A stretch of DNA of 34,238 nt from an uncultured Collinsella sp. (GTDB lineage: Bacteria > Actinomycetota > Coriobacteriia > Coriobacteriales > Coriobacteriaceae): assembly GCA_900544385.1 (NCBI GenBank), contig UQVD01000009.1, positions 1 to 34,238 on the forward strand, read 5' to 3'. The translations under genes were made by a program, and so were the position numbers. Every line of letters begins with the position of its first letter. Position 1 is the stretch's first letter. Below the pieces are notes generated by a model. That model was not told where the DNA came from. It saw nothing but the letters and a program-made list of their open reading frames with translations, and did no database searches. This document shows positions 18,240 to 26,094 of the stretch, one piece after another.

Positions 18240-19164
18240 CGCTCACATCCCTCCTGTACTCTAGTAGCGCTCGTGCAACGTAGGTGGCAAGGTTTACCGG
18301 TACGGCGTTGCCCACCATCTGGTTGATATCCGTCTTACTCCCAAAGAACTTGAAAGACTCCGGGAAAGTCTGAATCCTACTGCGTTCCTTTGGAGTCAAG
18401 CACCGGGCTTGACTGAGGTCCGCCGCGTCGTTGGGGTGAAGCTTGTAGTTCGGCGGTATCGGCCTGTCCACACCACGAATAGTGACCGAGGGCTCGTCGA
18501 TGCTGAAGATGGCCCGCCTCGTGTAGCTTCGCGGAATTCTGAAGTAGTAATCAATTCCAAGCTCGTTACCGAGATACTCACGAATTGTCATCTGATGGTC
18601 AGAAAGGCCCTTCTCAAGATATGGGTCGAGGAACCCGTCGGGCGCCCCAAGGCATCCGATCAAGAAGTATCTCTTGCGAGCTTGGGGGACCCCGCACAGG
18701 CTTGCATCCATCACTCGCCCACTCAAGCCATAACCCTGCGCTTTGAGGGTGGCCCGAATCGCTTCCATGGATTTGCTCGTTCGAACGCGTGGGACGTTCT
18801 CCATAACGATGAAGCGAGGCTTGCACCTCGCGATGATCTCGGCATATCTAACAGAGAGGATTGCGCGCCCACCATCCTCGGATCTCTTGCCGGCCTGCGA
18901 GAAATCCTGACAAGGAGGCCCGCCGATGATGATATCCGGAGCGAAGCCGGCAACTTCCTCGGATACGGAAACGTCGGAGAGATCCCTTTTGAAAACAGGA
19001 TGCTGGAAGTTAGCGCGATAGACATCAATGGCAGCGTCCCAATTGTCGTAGGCAGCCACAACATTGACGCCAGCCTTTTCGAAGCCGAGGGACATTCCGC
19101 CGCAGCCGGCGAAAAGGTCAACTGCCGTTATGTTCCTCTCGTTTTCCACGCGCTCGGTCTCCAT
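18226..19164 (-). CDS. DNA (cytosine-5) methyltransferase, first of pair (312 aa)
   Basis: The frame extends to 19419, but the first ~85 residues (Arg-rich, then IIIIYL) do not look like a methylase N-terminus. I chose ATG 19164 (METERVENER). Motif I is DLFAGCGGMSLGF. Motif IV is GGPPCQDFS with catalytic Cys85. ENVPRV is motif VI, QARKRY is motif VIII, and GNAVPVNLATYVA is motif X. It is clearly a diverged paralogue of the next gene, which it overlaps by 14 nt. It is the first gene of the restriction-modification operon. Expressing both methylases before the restriction subunits is the safe order for establishment. An AT-rich promoter-like element lies just upstream. Confidence 0.9.
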   Translation of the reverse strand: METERVENERNITAVDLFAGCGGMSLGFEKAGVNVVAAYDNWDAAIDVYRANFQHPVFKRDLSDVSVSEEVAGFAPDIIIGGPPCQDFSQAGKRSEDGGRAILSVRYAEIIARCKPRFIVMENVPRVRTSKSMEAIRATLKAQGYGLSGRVMDASLCGVPQARKRYFLIGCLGAPDGFLDPYLEKGLSDHQMTIREYLGNELGIDYYFRIPRSYTRRAIFSIDEPSVTIRGVDRPIPPNYKLHPNDAADLSQARCLTPKERSRIQTFPESFKFFGSKTDINQMVGNAVPVNLATYVARALLEYRRDVSDGLR

Positions 19165-19189
19165 TTCGATAGATACAGACAAATAAATA

Positions 19190-19195
19190 ATTATA
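19190..19195 (-). promoter_or_regulatory. TATAAT -10 element of the methylase/restriction operon (tentative)
   Basis: A perfect TATAAT on the minus strand lies 25 bases upstream of ATG 19164, in an AT-rich patch. The best -35-like hexamer (TTGAAG) is about 20 bases further up, a long spacer, so only the -10 is offered. Confidence 0.35.
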
Positions 19196-20047
19196 ATTCC
19201 GTTTCTTCCAACATGCTTCAAGATCAGTCGGCAACAGAACAAATCCAGTTGTAACGCTTCGCCCGGACAAGAATCGCTCGTGCTCGATTCGAGCTTATTG
19301 CCGCCCAGCAGGGCAACCACTGTCGCATGCTCGCCCGTCAGAGGCCGTCCGCGCCGCATCCGCGTCCGCTCCGGATGCCGCGCCGGGTCGGTCGTGCCGC
19401 GGACCGTCCCTCGCGGCACGCACCCTCCGCTCCCGCGAAAACCCGTTCAACACAAAGGCTTTTAGGTATAGCCTTATTGCTGTACGCCACGAAGTTCCCG
19501 CCCACTCACGCCCTCGCTGCCAAACGAATACGCATCCCTCTCTCTTCTATGGATGCAACGCTGCCGAAATATAAATCGACTCATGCGATCGCTCTCCGAC
19601 CTCAGCTGAAACGTTTCAGAGCGCAACAATCTTGAACCTCGATCCACCCTCCAGACAAACCTCCTCAGTTCATCCATTACTATCGAAAAGATCTTCCATG
19701 AATTTTGACGGCCTGTTTCAGCTGTAATGGAAATAAAAACCAGCTTTTCGAAGTCGGCGCCGCAACCAGGCAAGCATTTCCGAAATCGCAGCATCACATC
19801 GCTCGATATAAGTAATTTGCTACTGGTGCAACGGCCCCGAGCACCGTTCCCGCGCGACTCTATCGCAAATACGTTGCTTAGAACAGGGCACTGCCACATT
19901 TCAGCAAGCCAATCCGAATCCTCGTTTGGTCGGGAGATAGTCCAATTACCCTTTAAATATCATATCGTTGTGGTATTCAATAAACTCAGCTCGTGGGGCA
20001 AATCGCTTCGGAAGCGTAATCGGCTCTCCGTTGTAGCGCCACAAATT
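19196..20047. other. 850-base region without a convincing gene
   Basis: This stretch holds two parts. About 19240-19440 is GC-rich with Arg-rich frames on both strands and may be a relic of another gene. From 19450 it is closer to average composition, with a perfect 14-base palindrome CTGAAACGTTTCAG (19606-19619) and a 10-base inverted repeat CAGCTGAAAC (19604-19613 and 19715-19724). I see no RNA gene and no reading frame with a ribosome site. Confidence 0.5.
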
Positions 20048-20053
20048 TACCGC

Positions 20054-20455
20054 TTCCTTGAAAGTAGCGGCAGGCTAAACGAGGGCGGTGAGTTCCTTTT
20101 CTACTTCTACGCCATTAAGGACGGGCACGTGTACTCCCATCATAAAGATCTCTTTCGTACGACCCATTTCCGCTTCTACAGGAACGCAATCAGCGAGACA
20201 AACACTTACGAACTTGAACCCATGCTTTGCAAGGTGAAGGCTAACGAGCTGGTTTCGAGAGACGAACTAGCCGACCGGCTGGCCGCCATTGGTTACGAGC
20301 GGAATCGTGGGAGCCAGGGGGCGGACTTCCACTACGTGCTTAGCGTGGAGGTCGAGAACGCTGCAGTTGTGCCGCTGAATCTCGCGTGCGGATTGGTCGA
20401 CGGGCAGAACGGCAACGATGCTTTCAGCCCGCACTCGCCGAAGTTGGTGGGATAA
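20054..20455 (+). pseudogene. Truncated second copy of the DUF2357 nuclease C-terminus (133 codons)
   Basis: The translation from FLESSGR to SPHSPKLVG aligns without gaps to the last 133 residues of the nuclease at 13039-15474. About 102 of 133 residues are identical by hand count. Homology begins abruptly at about 20048; upstream codons show no relation and no ribosome site, so the 5' part of the gene is missing. It lies in inverted orientation to the intact gene, with 6.6 kb between them, and its stop is 39 bases before the SIR2 gene start. The divergence shows it came from a different allele of the same system, not from a recent duplication. Confidence 0.85.
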
Positions 20456-20494
20456 CATTTCACGAGCATGTCGATTGGTACAGGAGGAAAGATT

Positions 20495-22075
20495 ATGGAC
20501 GAGAGAATCAAATCGATAATCCACAAAGCTGTTGATGATGCCGGGCGTTATCCGTTTCTCTTCATCGGCTCTGGCCTCTCCCGTCGTTACTGCGGCACGC
20601 CGGGATGGGAGGGGCTGCTTTCGGATATCTGCGCCGAGGTGCTTGACGACCCATATGCCTTCGCGCGCTTCAAGAGCCAGGCGAAGATTGCTGTCCAGAA
20701 CGGCGAGGTCGAGTCCGAACTGCCGTACGTTGCCACGCTCATGGAAAGCGAAGTAAACCACGAGCTCTTTGCATCGGATGAATTCGCTGCCTTCCGCGAA
20801 GATCACAGTGACGAGCTTACCGGGGACGCTTCGCCCATGAAGATCTACGTCGCAGATAAGATCGCGAGAGCTCGTCTCGTCGAGAGCGCCGAAACTGAGA
20901 AGCTGGCGAAGGCGGGCAGGGAAAAAGTTGCCGGCATCATCACCACGAATTATGACTGTATGTGTGAGACCCTATTCCCTGGTTTCACGACCTACGTCGG
21001 AGAAAGCGACCTCCTGTTCTCTGACCAGGCTTTCTCTCAGGAGATATACAAGATCCATGGCTCAGTCTCGAGGGCGGGAAGCATCGTCCTGACCAGCGCT
21101 GACTATGCGGAGTTCGCGCAGAAGAGGAAGTATCTCTCGGCGAAGCTGCTCACCCTCTTCGTCGAGTATCCCGTCATCTTCCTCGGTTATTCGATTCAAG
21201 ACGAGAACATCAGGTCGATACTGGGTGACATCTGCGAATGCCTACCAGATGACAAGCTCAAACGGCTGGGCAAGCGGCTCATCTTCGTTCAGCACGCAAC
21301 CGACACCTCTGTTGGCGAGATTGCTATGAGTTTCGGTGGCCGTACGCTTTCGATGACGAAGATCACCACGGATGACTTCGAGTCGATCTACGATGCGATG
21401 CGCAGCTTCCGGAAAATGTATAGCACGCGATTTATCCGCGAGTTGAGGGGCAGCGTGTTCAGGCTTGCGGAGCATATCGACCCGAGTTCCGACATCATCG
21501 TCTCAGGGATAGACAATGTCCTCAACGACCTTGACCCGGACCAGAAGATCGTCATCGGCCTGTCGGTGTCACCAAGTAGCATCGGAAAGCCGATTTCACC
21601 TGAAGATATCTTCGAGGACATCGTGCTCGATAACCTTCGCTATGACCCAAAGTTCATCGTCGAGAACTACCTCAACATGTACGTGCGCCAACGGCCCAAC
21701 AACATGCCTGTCTTCAAGTACACGCGCGGACTCGGTGGAGAGGTCGGTAAGGACATAGCGACTTATCTCCCAACGCTCACCTCGATTGATAGCTATCGAA
21801 GCGAAACGTTCCGCAAATCGATGCCTGCGACTCGTCGCAGATTCGAAGGGTCGCTGAGCATAAAGGGCCTTGCGAATGCATGCGCGCCAAAGAGCCCGTT
21901 CGCGTTCATCCCGTGCCTTTCAGAGGAAGAGATGGACGTCGACGACTTGGAAGCGTTGCTGAAGCGGGCACTGGCTGACGTGGGAAACGACCCTGCCAAG
22001 AAGAGGGCTCTGTTGAAAGATTCGCATTATCGGAAGTGCGTCCGCATCTACGACTTCTTGCGCTATGGAAAGTAG
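20495..22075 (+). CDS. SIR2-family defence protein (526 aa)
   Basis: I chose ATG 20495 (MDERIKS), which has AGGAGG 7 nt upstream, over an in-frame ATG at 20468 without one. SIR2 motifs: FIGSGLSRRY (nucleotide-binding GSG at 25-27), ITTNYD near residues 148-153, IHGS with the catalytic His near 187, and LGYSIQDENI near 230. The C-terminal ~250 residues are a helical region of unknown role. Bacterial SIR2 proteins of this size are NAD-degrading abortive-infection effectors; that activity is inferred here. The upstream truncated nuclease fragment suggests it was once the last gene of an LlaJI-like operon. Confidence 0.85.
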   Translation: MDERIKSIIHKAVDDAGRYPFLFIGSGLSRRYCGTPGWEGLLSDICAEVLDDPYAFARFKSQAKIAVQNGEVESELPYVATLMESEVNHELFASDEFAAFREDHSDELTGDASPMKIYVADKIARARLVESAETEKLAKAGREKVAGIITTNYDCMCETLFPGFTTYVGESDLLFSDQAFSQEIYKIHGSVSRAGSIVLTSADYAEFAQKRKYLSAKLLTLFVEYPVIFLGYSIQDENIRSILGDICECLPDDKLKRLGKRLIFVQHATDTSVGEIAMSFGGRTLSMTKITTDDFESIYDAMRSFRKMYSTRFIRELRGSVFRLAEHIDPSSDIIVSGIDNVLNDLDPDQKIVIGLSVSPSSIGKPISPEDIFEDIVLDNLRYDPKFIVENYLNMYVRQRPNNMPVFKYTRGLGGEVGKDIATYLPTLTSIDSYRSETFRKSMPATRRRFEGSLSIKGLANACAPKSPFAFIPCLSEEEMDVDDLEALLKRALADVGNDPAKKRALLKDSHYRKCVRIYDFLRYGK

Positions 22076-22078
22076 GAA

Positions 22079-22140
22079 GTCCCCCAACCTTCACCAATAG
22101 TCCGGGCAACGGCATCCGAACCTAGATCCAGTTGGGGGAC
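22079..22140 (+). repeat. 10-bp perfect inverted repeat after SIR2 gene
   Basis: GTCCCCCAAC (22079-22088) and GTTGGGGGAC (22131-22140) are perfect inverted copies separated by 42 bases, starting 4 bases after the SIR2 stop. There is no T-run. This could be a long-loop hairpin at the mRNA end or a protein-binding site. Confidence 0.5.
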
Positions 22141-22270
22141 ATGCTCCCGAACTATGCACGGTTTCCCGCGCAAAGCTAGTTTAGCAAAGAAATGTGGAGA
22201 TTGGCGGTTGGGCGCTTGAGATTCCTGCCAACTGCCGCACCCCTTGAATATCAACTTCATCCGAACACCT

Positions 22271-22306
22271 CCCAAATTCATCCGTACATGTACGGATGAA
22301 TTTGGG
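22271..22306. repeat. Perfect 36-bp palindrome
   Basis: The 18 bases CCCAAATTCATCCGTACA are followed immediately by their exact reverse complement, with no spacer. No T-run follows. The rest of the gap (22141-22436) holds a GC-rich patch from 22311 with an ATG at 22361 preceded by GGAGG and a 25-codon Arg/Ala/Gly-rich opening, probably a relic of a lost gene. Confidence 0.8.
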
Positions 22307-22436
22307 AATCCGATACCCTGAGGGCCGGGTCGGCCGGCCCCGGGAGATCGGAGGACGCCATGTCCGGAAAGAGCGGGAAGGGCGCCGCGAGGGCGGTCCC
22401 GAGGGCCCACGGCAGGCGATCGGCGATTTCATGCAA

Positions 22437-22874
22437 CTACGGCTGAAGTGTCTTTATGTGGTTCAGCGCACCCAACAGTACCGTTTGATTTCGCTCAAAG
22501 CATAAACGAAACCATGCATATATTCCCAAGGCAATCAGGCATGGCGTCACGAAAACCCCGGCAGCGATTGAATTGTTGCCCGCCCATGCAGACAGACACC
22601 CTCCGACCGTAAGTGAGATGATCATGCTGATCACGCTGGGGGCCCAACTCGTATAATGCACCCCACTCACCGCCTGTTCGACTATTTCGCATTTCTTTTT
22701 CAGGCTAATGTCCTCATCCACTTCACCAAGAGAAAAGTCCACTCCCGAAATTAAATCGAGCAATTCAGCCTCACTGTAGCCGCCTTCCTTGAATCTTTTA
22801 ATGAAGAAACCTCCTGGTCCAGGCCCACAGATAGGACGGTTTACACGAAACAGTTCCTTATAGGCGATTCCCAT
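22437..22874 (-). CDS. Small membrane protein, unknown function (145 aa)
   Basis: ATG 22874 has AGGAG at good spacing. The first ~70 residues are soluble, with a Gly/Pro-rich stretch (RPICGPGPGGFFIKRF) and a charged helix. Two hydrophobic segments follow (WAPSVISMIISLTVGGCLSAW and AAGVFVTPCLIALGIYAWF), then a short charged tail. It is probably a two-pass inner-membrane protein. No family is recognised. It is transcribed on the same strand as the coupling-protein group, about 90 bases downstream of the 272-aa gene, and may be part of that group or of the SIR2 island. Confidence 0.7.
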   Translation of the reverse strand: MGIAYKELFRVNRPICGPGPGGFFIKRFKEGGYSEAELLDLISGVDFSLGEVDEDISLKKKCEIVEQAVSGVHYTSWAPSVISMIISLTVGGCLSAWAGNNSIAAGVFVTPCLIALGIYAWFRLCFERNQTVLLGALNHIKTLQP

Positions 22875-22961
22875 TGTTAACTCCTTAAAGTGCAGATGCT
22901 ATTTACGCTATCGTTCTATCATTTCGTCCGGACAGATTTTTATCGGACCGTCGGCAACCGT

Positions 22962-23780
22962 TCACATGGACATCCCGTTCAGTAACTCCCCGCGCTCCTC
23001 ATACCCGCGCTCGAGCTTCTTCCCAAGCTCCGCAGCGCAGCGCTTCGTTTCCTCGGCAAACAGGTCATCGATAGCCCTGTCAATCCGCGTGCAAGTCTGC
23101 CGATGCTCGTCCTTCCAGGGCAGGTTGAATCCCAAACTCGCGTCCCAATAGCCGCCGAGTTTGGCGTTAATTACTTCCTCGGGATACAGCACGTCGCGGC
23201 GAATGTCCTCAACTACATCGTCCTCGTCCATATCGCAGGCCGCATCGCCCTGCTCGAGGAACTTGCGCAGCTCCTTTTGCGCCCGGATGTTGTTCAGCAT
23301 GCGAACACACACCACGGCCAAAAAGCGATAACGTTCGCATAGATCCCACTCGCCTTCGAGCCATACGCGAAAGCCCAGCATTTCGCTCGCGGACTCATCA
23401 TCCATCAGGATCAATTCCCACGGAAGCACATTGGCGAGTGCGTCCTCCCCCAGCCTTTGCACGCCGTCGCGCATAAAGATGCACGGCTCCACGTCGTAAT
23501 AGCCAAAACCGTGGCCCGCATCGCGACGATTGATGACATGCTTGGGCAACAGGATGATCTTGTCGCTGGGCTCGGGATCTATCTTCCGCAGCTTTTTGAC
23601 CTTGCGGCGGGCGCGCTTTAGGCTGCGTTCGCTATCGCCACGGCCGCGGCCGTCCGGCTTGCCGCCGTATCGAAGGGCAACCTTACGCGCCAGGATCTTT
23701 GTGTCCGCAGCGCACAGCAGGTCGCTCACGGTGGGCAGGTCTTCCCACTCAATGCCATCGACGTCCCAAATCCTGTTCAT
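22962..23780 (-). CDS. Hypothetical charged protein (272 aa)
   Basis: The open frame extends upstream, but I chose ATG 23780 (MNRIWDVDG), with an AGAGG site 6 nt before it. An ATG at 23846 (MPYKYVVQ) is an alternative without a clear ribosome site. The protein has a strongly basic stretch (RSLKRARRKVKKLRKI) near residues 60-75 and a C-terminal region rich in Glu, Asp and Lys with helical character. There is no membrane segment and no recognised motif. It follows the ClpP-like gene by 74 bases on the same strand. Function unknown. Confidence 0.7.
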   Translation of the reverse strand: MNRIWDVDGIEWEDLPTVSDLLCAADTKILARKVALRYGGKPDGRGRGDSERSLKRARRKVKKLRKIDPEPSDKIILLPKHVINRRDAGHGFGYYDVEPCIFMRDGVQRLGEDALANVLPWELILMDDESASEMLGFRVWLEGEWDLCERYRFLAVVCVRMLNNIRAQKELRKFLEQGDAACDMDEDDVVEDIRRDVLYPEEVINAKLGGYWDASLGFNLPWKDEHRQTCTRIDRAIDDLFAEETKRCAAELGKKLERGYEERGELLNGMSM

Positions 23781-23854
23781 GTTCAACCTCTTTCTGGCTG
23801 TGAATTTACGCACTTGTTCGCCCTGCACAACGTACTTGTAAGGCATGCGCCCCG

Positions 23855-24457
23855 CTAGAGCGCCTTCTTGCTGGGCGCAATCACCTCGTCCACCAGGCCC
23901 AGCTCCAGAGCGCGCCTGGCGTTGCACCAGCAGTCGCGCTCGGTGAGCTCGTGGAACTCCTGGGCGCTCAGGTTGCCATGCTCGGCCAGCAGCTCGTCCA
24001 GCTCGGCGCGCATGGCCGCTGTATGCTGGGCCACGATCTCGATATCGGTCTGCTGCGCCATGCCCGTGCCGCCCATCAGTTGGTGGATGAGCACCTGCGT
24101 GTGGCGGTACACCTGACGGTGGTCGCCGCAGGCCAAGATCACCGCGGCCATCGAGGCCACGACGCCCTCGCCCACCGTGATCACGGGGCAATCGAGCGAC
24201 TGCATGGTGTCGATGAGCGCCAGCCCCGCCGTGACGCTGCCGCCCGGGCTGTTGATGATGAGGGTGATGGGCTCGGTCGCACTTTGATGCTCCAGCACCA
24301 GCATGGACTTAATAAGGCCGTTGCAGGTCGCATCGTTGACCTCGCCCTCCAGCAGCAGCACACGGCTGTTGAGCAGTTCGCTTGCCATATCGACAGCGGC
24401 AACACGGCCGTCCTTGGACTTCTTTATGATGCTGGGCTCACGATACATAACGGGCAT
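23855..24457 (-). CDS. clpP: ClpP-like serine protease (200 aa)
   Basis: ATG 24457 follows a GAAGGGA site. The sequence has the ClpP/crotonase fold with the catalytic triad in place: Ser102 in EGVVASMAAV, His125 in LIHQLMGG, and Asp175 in TERDCW. IINSPGGSV (68-75) is the usual oxyanion strand. Length is typical of a Clp proteolytic subunit. Its neighbours (coupling ATPase, unknown proteins) are not the usual clpX or tig context, so it is probably an accessory paralogue, not the housekeeping copy. A role in processing a mobile-element or regulatory protein is possible. A phage prohead-protease relative was considered but there is no capsid gene nearby. Confidence 0.85.
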   Translation of the reverse strand: MPVMYREPSIIKKSKDGRVAAVDMASELLNSRVLLLEGEVNDATCNGLIKSMLVLEHQSATEPITLIINSPGGSVTAGLALIDTMQSLDCPVITVGEGVVASMAAVILACGDHRQVYRHTQVLIHQLMGGTGMAQQTDIEIVAQHTAAMRAELDELLAEHGNLSAQEFHELTERDCWCNARRALELGLVDEVIAPSKKAL

Positions 24458-24489
24458 GGCAATTCCCTTCTAAACGGAATCGGTAAGGA

Positions 24490-24534
24490 GGCAAAAACTG
24501 GACCGCACGGCTTACGACTAACGGAAGCCGTGCG
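24490..24534 (-). terminator. Rho-independent terminator after the coupling-protein gene
   Basis: CGCACGGCTT (24504-24513) and AAGCCGTGCG (24525-24534) form a perfect 10-bp stem with an 11-base loop. On the minus strand a T5 run (24492-24496) follows a few bases after the stem. It separates the coupling-protein gene from the ClpP-like gene. Confidence 0.75.
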
Positions 24535-24572
24535 ACAAAACATGCAAGATGGGGTACACAAAGCTGCAAGGG

Positions 24573-26057
24573 CTAATCCCTCAGCCACTTGGCAGCATTG
24601 GGGTGATCGGCGCAAAAGTACTTCTTGGCGCGGAAGGGACGCATGCCGGTCACCTTGACCAGGCAATCGGTGCGGGGCATAAGCCCAACCTCGCCTGGGG
24701 TCATCACGCAACCGCGCACATCTACGGCAGTGCGCTCGGCGCCCACGTACTTGGTGCCCAAAACCGACTCGCCACACAGTTCGCTTATGTAGTTCTGCGT
24801 CGCGATGTTGCTGCCGCCGCCCATATAGACCAAACTATCGCAGTTATCGAGGATGGTAAGCGCCGTGGATTTGCCGTACACGACATCGAGCTGGCTCAGC
24901 GATTGCGCACACATCAAAAAGCTAATGCCGCGACTGCGCACAGTCGCAATGCTGCGCTCAAAATCGGGGATGCGGCCCACATTGGGAAACTCATCGAGCA
25001 CAAACTGCACGCGACGCTGAAAATGGCCGCTGGGGCTGGCATCGGCACGGCGCTGGGCAAGGTTAAACAGCTGCTTAAGGGCAACGTTCGCAAGCCATGC
25101 ATTAGCCGAATCGTTGTCGCTCACCTTAAGATCGATCATGCGCTTGCCCTCGTCAATACGATCAAGACGCATCTCGTCATTCTCAAAAACGCGCATGAGC
25201 TGAGGCGTCTTAAGCCGCGAGATAGTTGCATTGAGCGTGATCAGAATACTCTTAAGCGTCCTATCTGCCGCACCTCGAAAATCGCGATACTGCTCAACGC
25301 CATACAGATCAGCGTTCTCCGCACCAAACTTATCGAGAAACTCCCTGGACTCCACCTCTTCTACAAGGTAGTCCAACGGGAATCGCCCCTCACCATCTCC
25401 CGTAACCTTGATGAGCGCAGCCAGTTTAAAGACGTTGTTCATCTTAAGGTAGCGGCGCGGGGCATTGGGGTCCTCACCCGGCGTAAGGGTGCCGGCAAGG
25501 GTCTCCAGGAGGAACAGGATTCCAACAATCGCTCGAAGCAGCAGGTCGCTCGCGTTATTCCAGAACGGATCATACCTAAGGCTACGGCCGTCAGGATCGA
25601 CCCCCTCCATGATTGCCGCCACTGTGGTGGGGATATCCTCGACATCCATCACGTAACGCAGAGGGTCGTATCCGGCCGACTGCTCGGGATTAACAGTATC
25701 GAGAACCGTTACCTCGTAGCCGTCCTCTTCAAAGCCTTTCCCCGTACGGCGCAGCAGCTCACCCTTGGTGTCTGTGACCACATAACAGCATTCGTGGTGA
25801 TTGAGCAGGTTGGGCAAAATGAAACTCGCCGTTTTGCCGCTGCCGGTACCTCCAAAGGCAAAAACATTGTTGGACACACTCGTCTCCCAATGCTTGTCGT
25901 CCTCGTAGAACGCCACCGTGGCACCCTGCGCCAGGATCACGTCGCGCTGCTCATCGCCGGACGACAGCGCCCGCATCTCCTCCTTAGTCGCCCACTTCTT
26001 GGTCTGATACTCCGTTTGCTGCGCGGCCTCGTAGCCGTACATCTTGATGACTGGCAT
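24573..26057 (-). CDS. VirD4/TraG-type coupling ATPase without N-terminal membrane anchor (494 aa)
   Basis: ATG 26057 has AAAGGGG upstream. Walker A is GGTGSGKT (69-76). Walker B is VQFVLDEFPN near residue 352. KWATKEEMRAL (21-31) matches the GSARWAT-like entry of type IV coupling proteins. In conjugation these hexameric ATPases carry the relaxase-DNA complex to the secretion channel. Unlike most family members there is no pair of N-terminal transmembrane helices: the protein opens directly with the soluble part. No relaxase or other type IV secretion gene is seen nearby. It could work in trans with a conjugative element elsewhere, or have another DNA-translocation role. A terminator follows. 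Confidence 0.85.
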   Translation of the reverse strand: MPVIKMYGYEAAQQTEYQTKKWATKEEMRALSSGDEQRDVILAQGATVAFYEDDKHWETSVSNNVFAFGGTGSGKTASFILPNLLNHHECCYVVTDTKGELLRRTGKGFEEDGYEVTVLDTVNPEQSAGYDPLRYVMDVEDIPTTVAAIMEGVDPDGRSLRYDPFWNNASDLLLRAIVGILFLLETLAGTLTPGEDPNAPRRYLKMNNVFKLAALIKVTGDGEGRFPLDYLVEEVESREFLDKFGAENADLYGVEQYRDFRGAADRTLKSILITLNATISRLKTPQLMRVFENDEMRLDRIDEGKRMIDLKVSDNDSANAWLANVALKQLFNLAQRRADASPSGHFQRRVQFVLDEFPNVGRIPDFERSIATVRSRGISFLMCAQSLSQLDVVYGKSTALTILDNCDSLVYMGGGSNIATQNYISELCGESVLGTKYVGAERTAVDVRGCVMTPGEVGLMPRTDCLVKVTGMRPFRAKKYFCADHPNAAKWLRD

Positions 26058-26094
26058 GGCGTGACCCCTTTCTTGTCCGTGGCGTTAGTGGTTG

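Noticed and set aside
19034..19070. GCGTC and GACGC pair near the start of the first methylase gene, reminiscent of LlaJI self-regulation sites
   Set aside because: Five-base sites are common at this GC content, they lie inside the coding region, and the target of this system is not known to be GACGC.
19165..19419. 85-residue N-terminal extension of the first methylase
   Set aside because: Arg-rich and unlike methylase N-termini, it crosses a TATAAT element and GC-rich relic. Motif I starts at residue 15 from ATG 19164, the normal place.
19727..20047. 5' part of the open frame leading into the nuclease tail fragment
   Set aside because: No similarity to the intact nuclease upstream of FLESS, no ribosome site, and non-protein-like composition. 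The fragment is treated as a 5'-truncated pseudogene.
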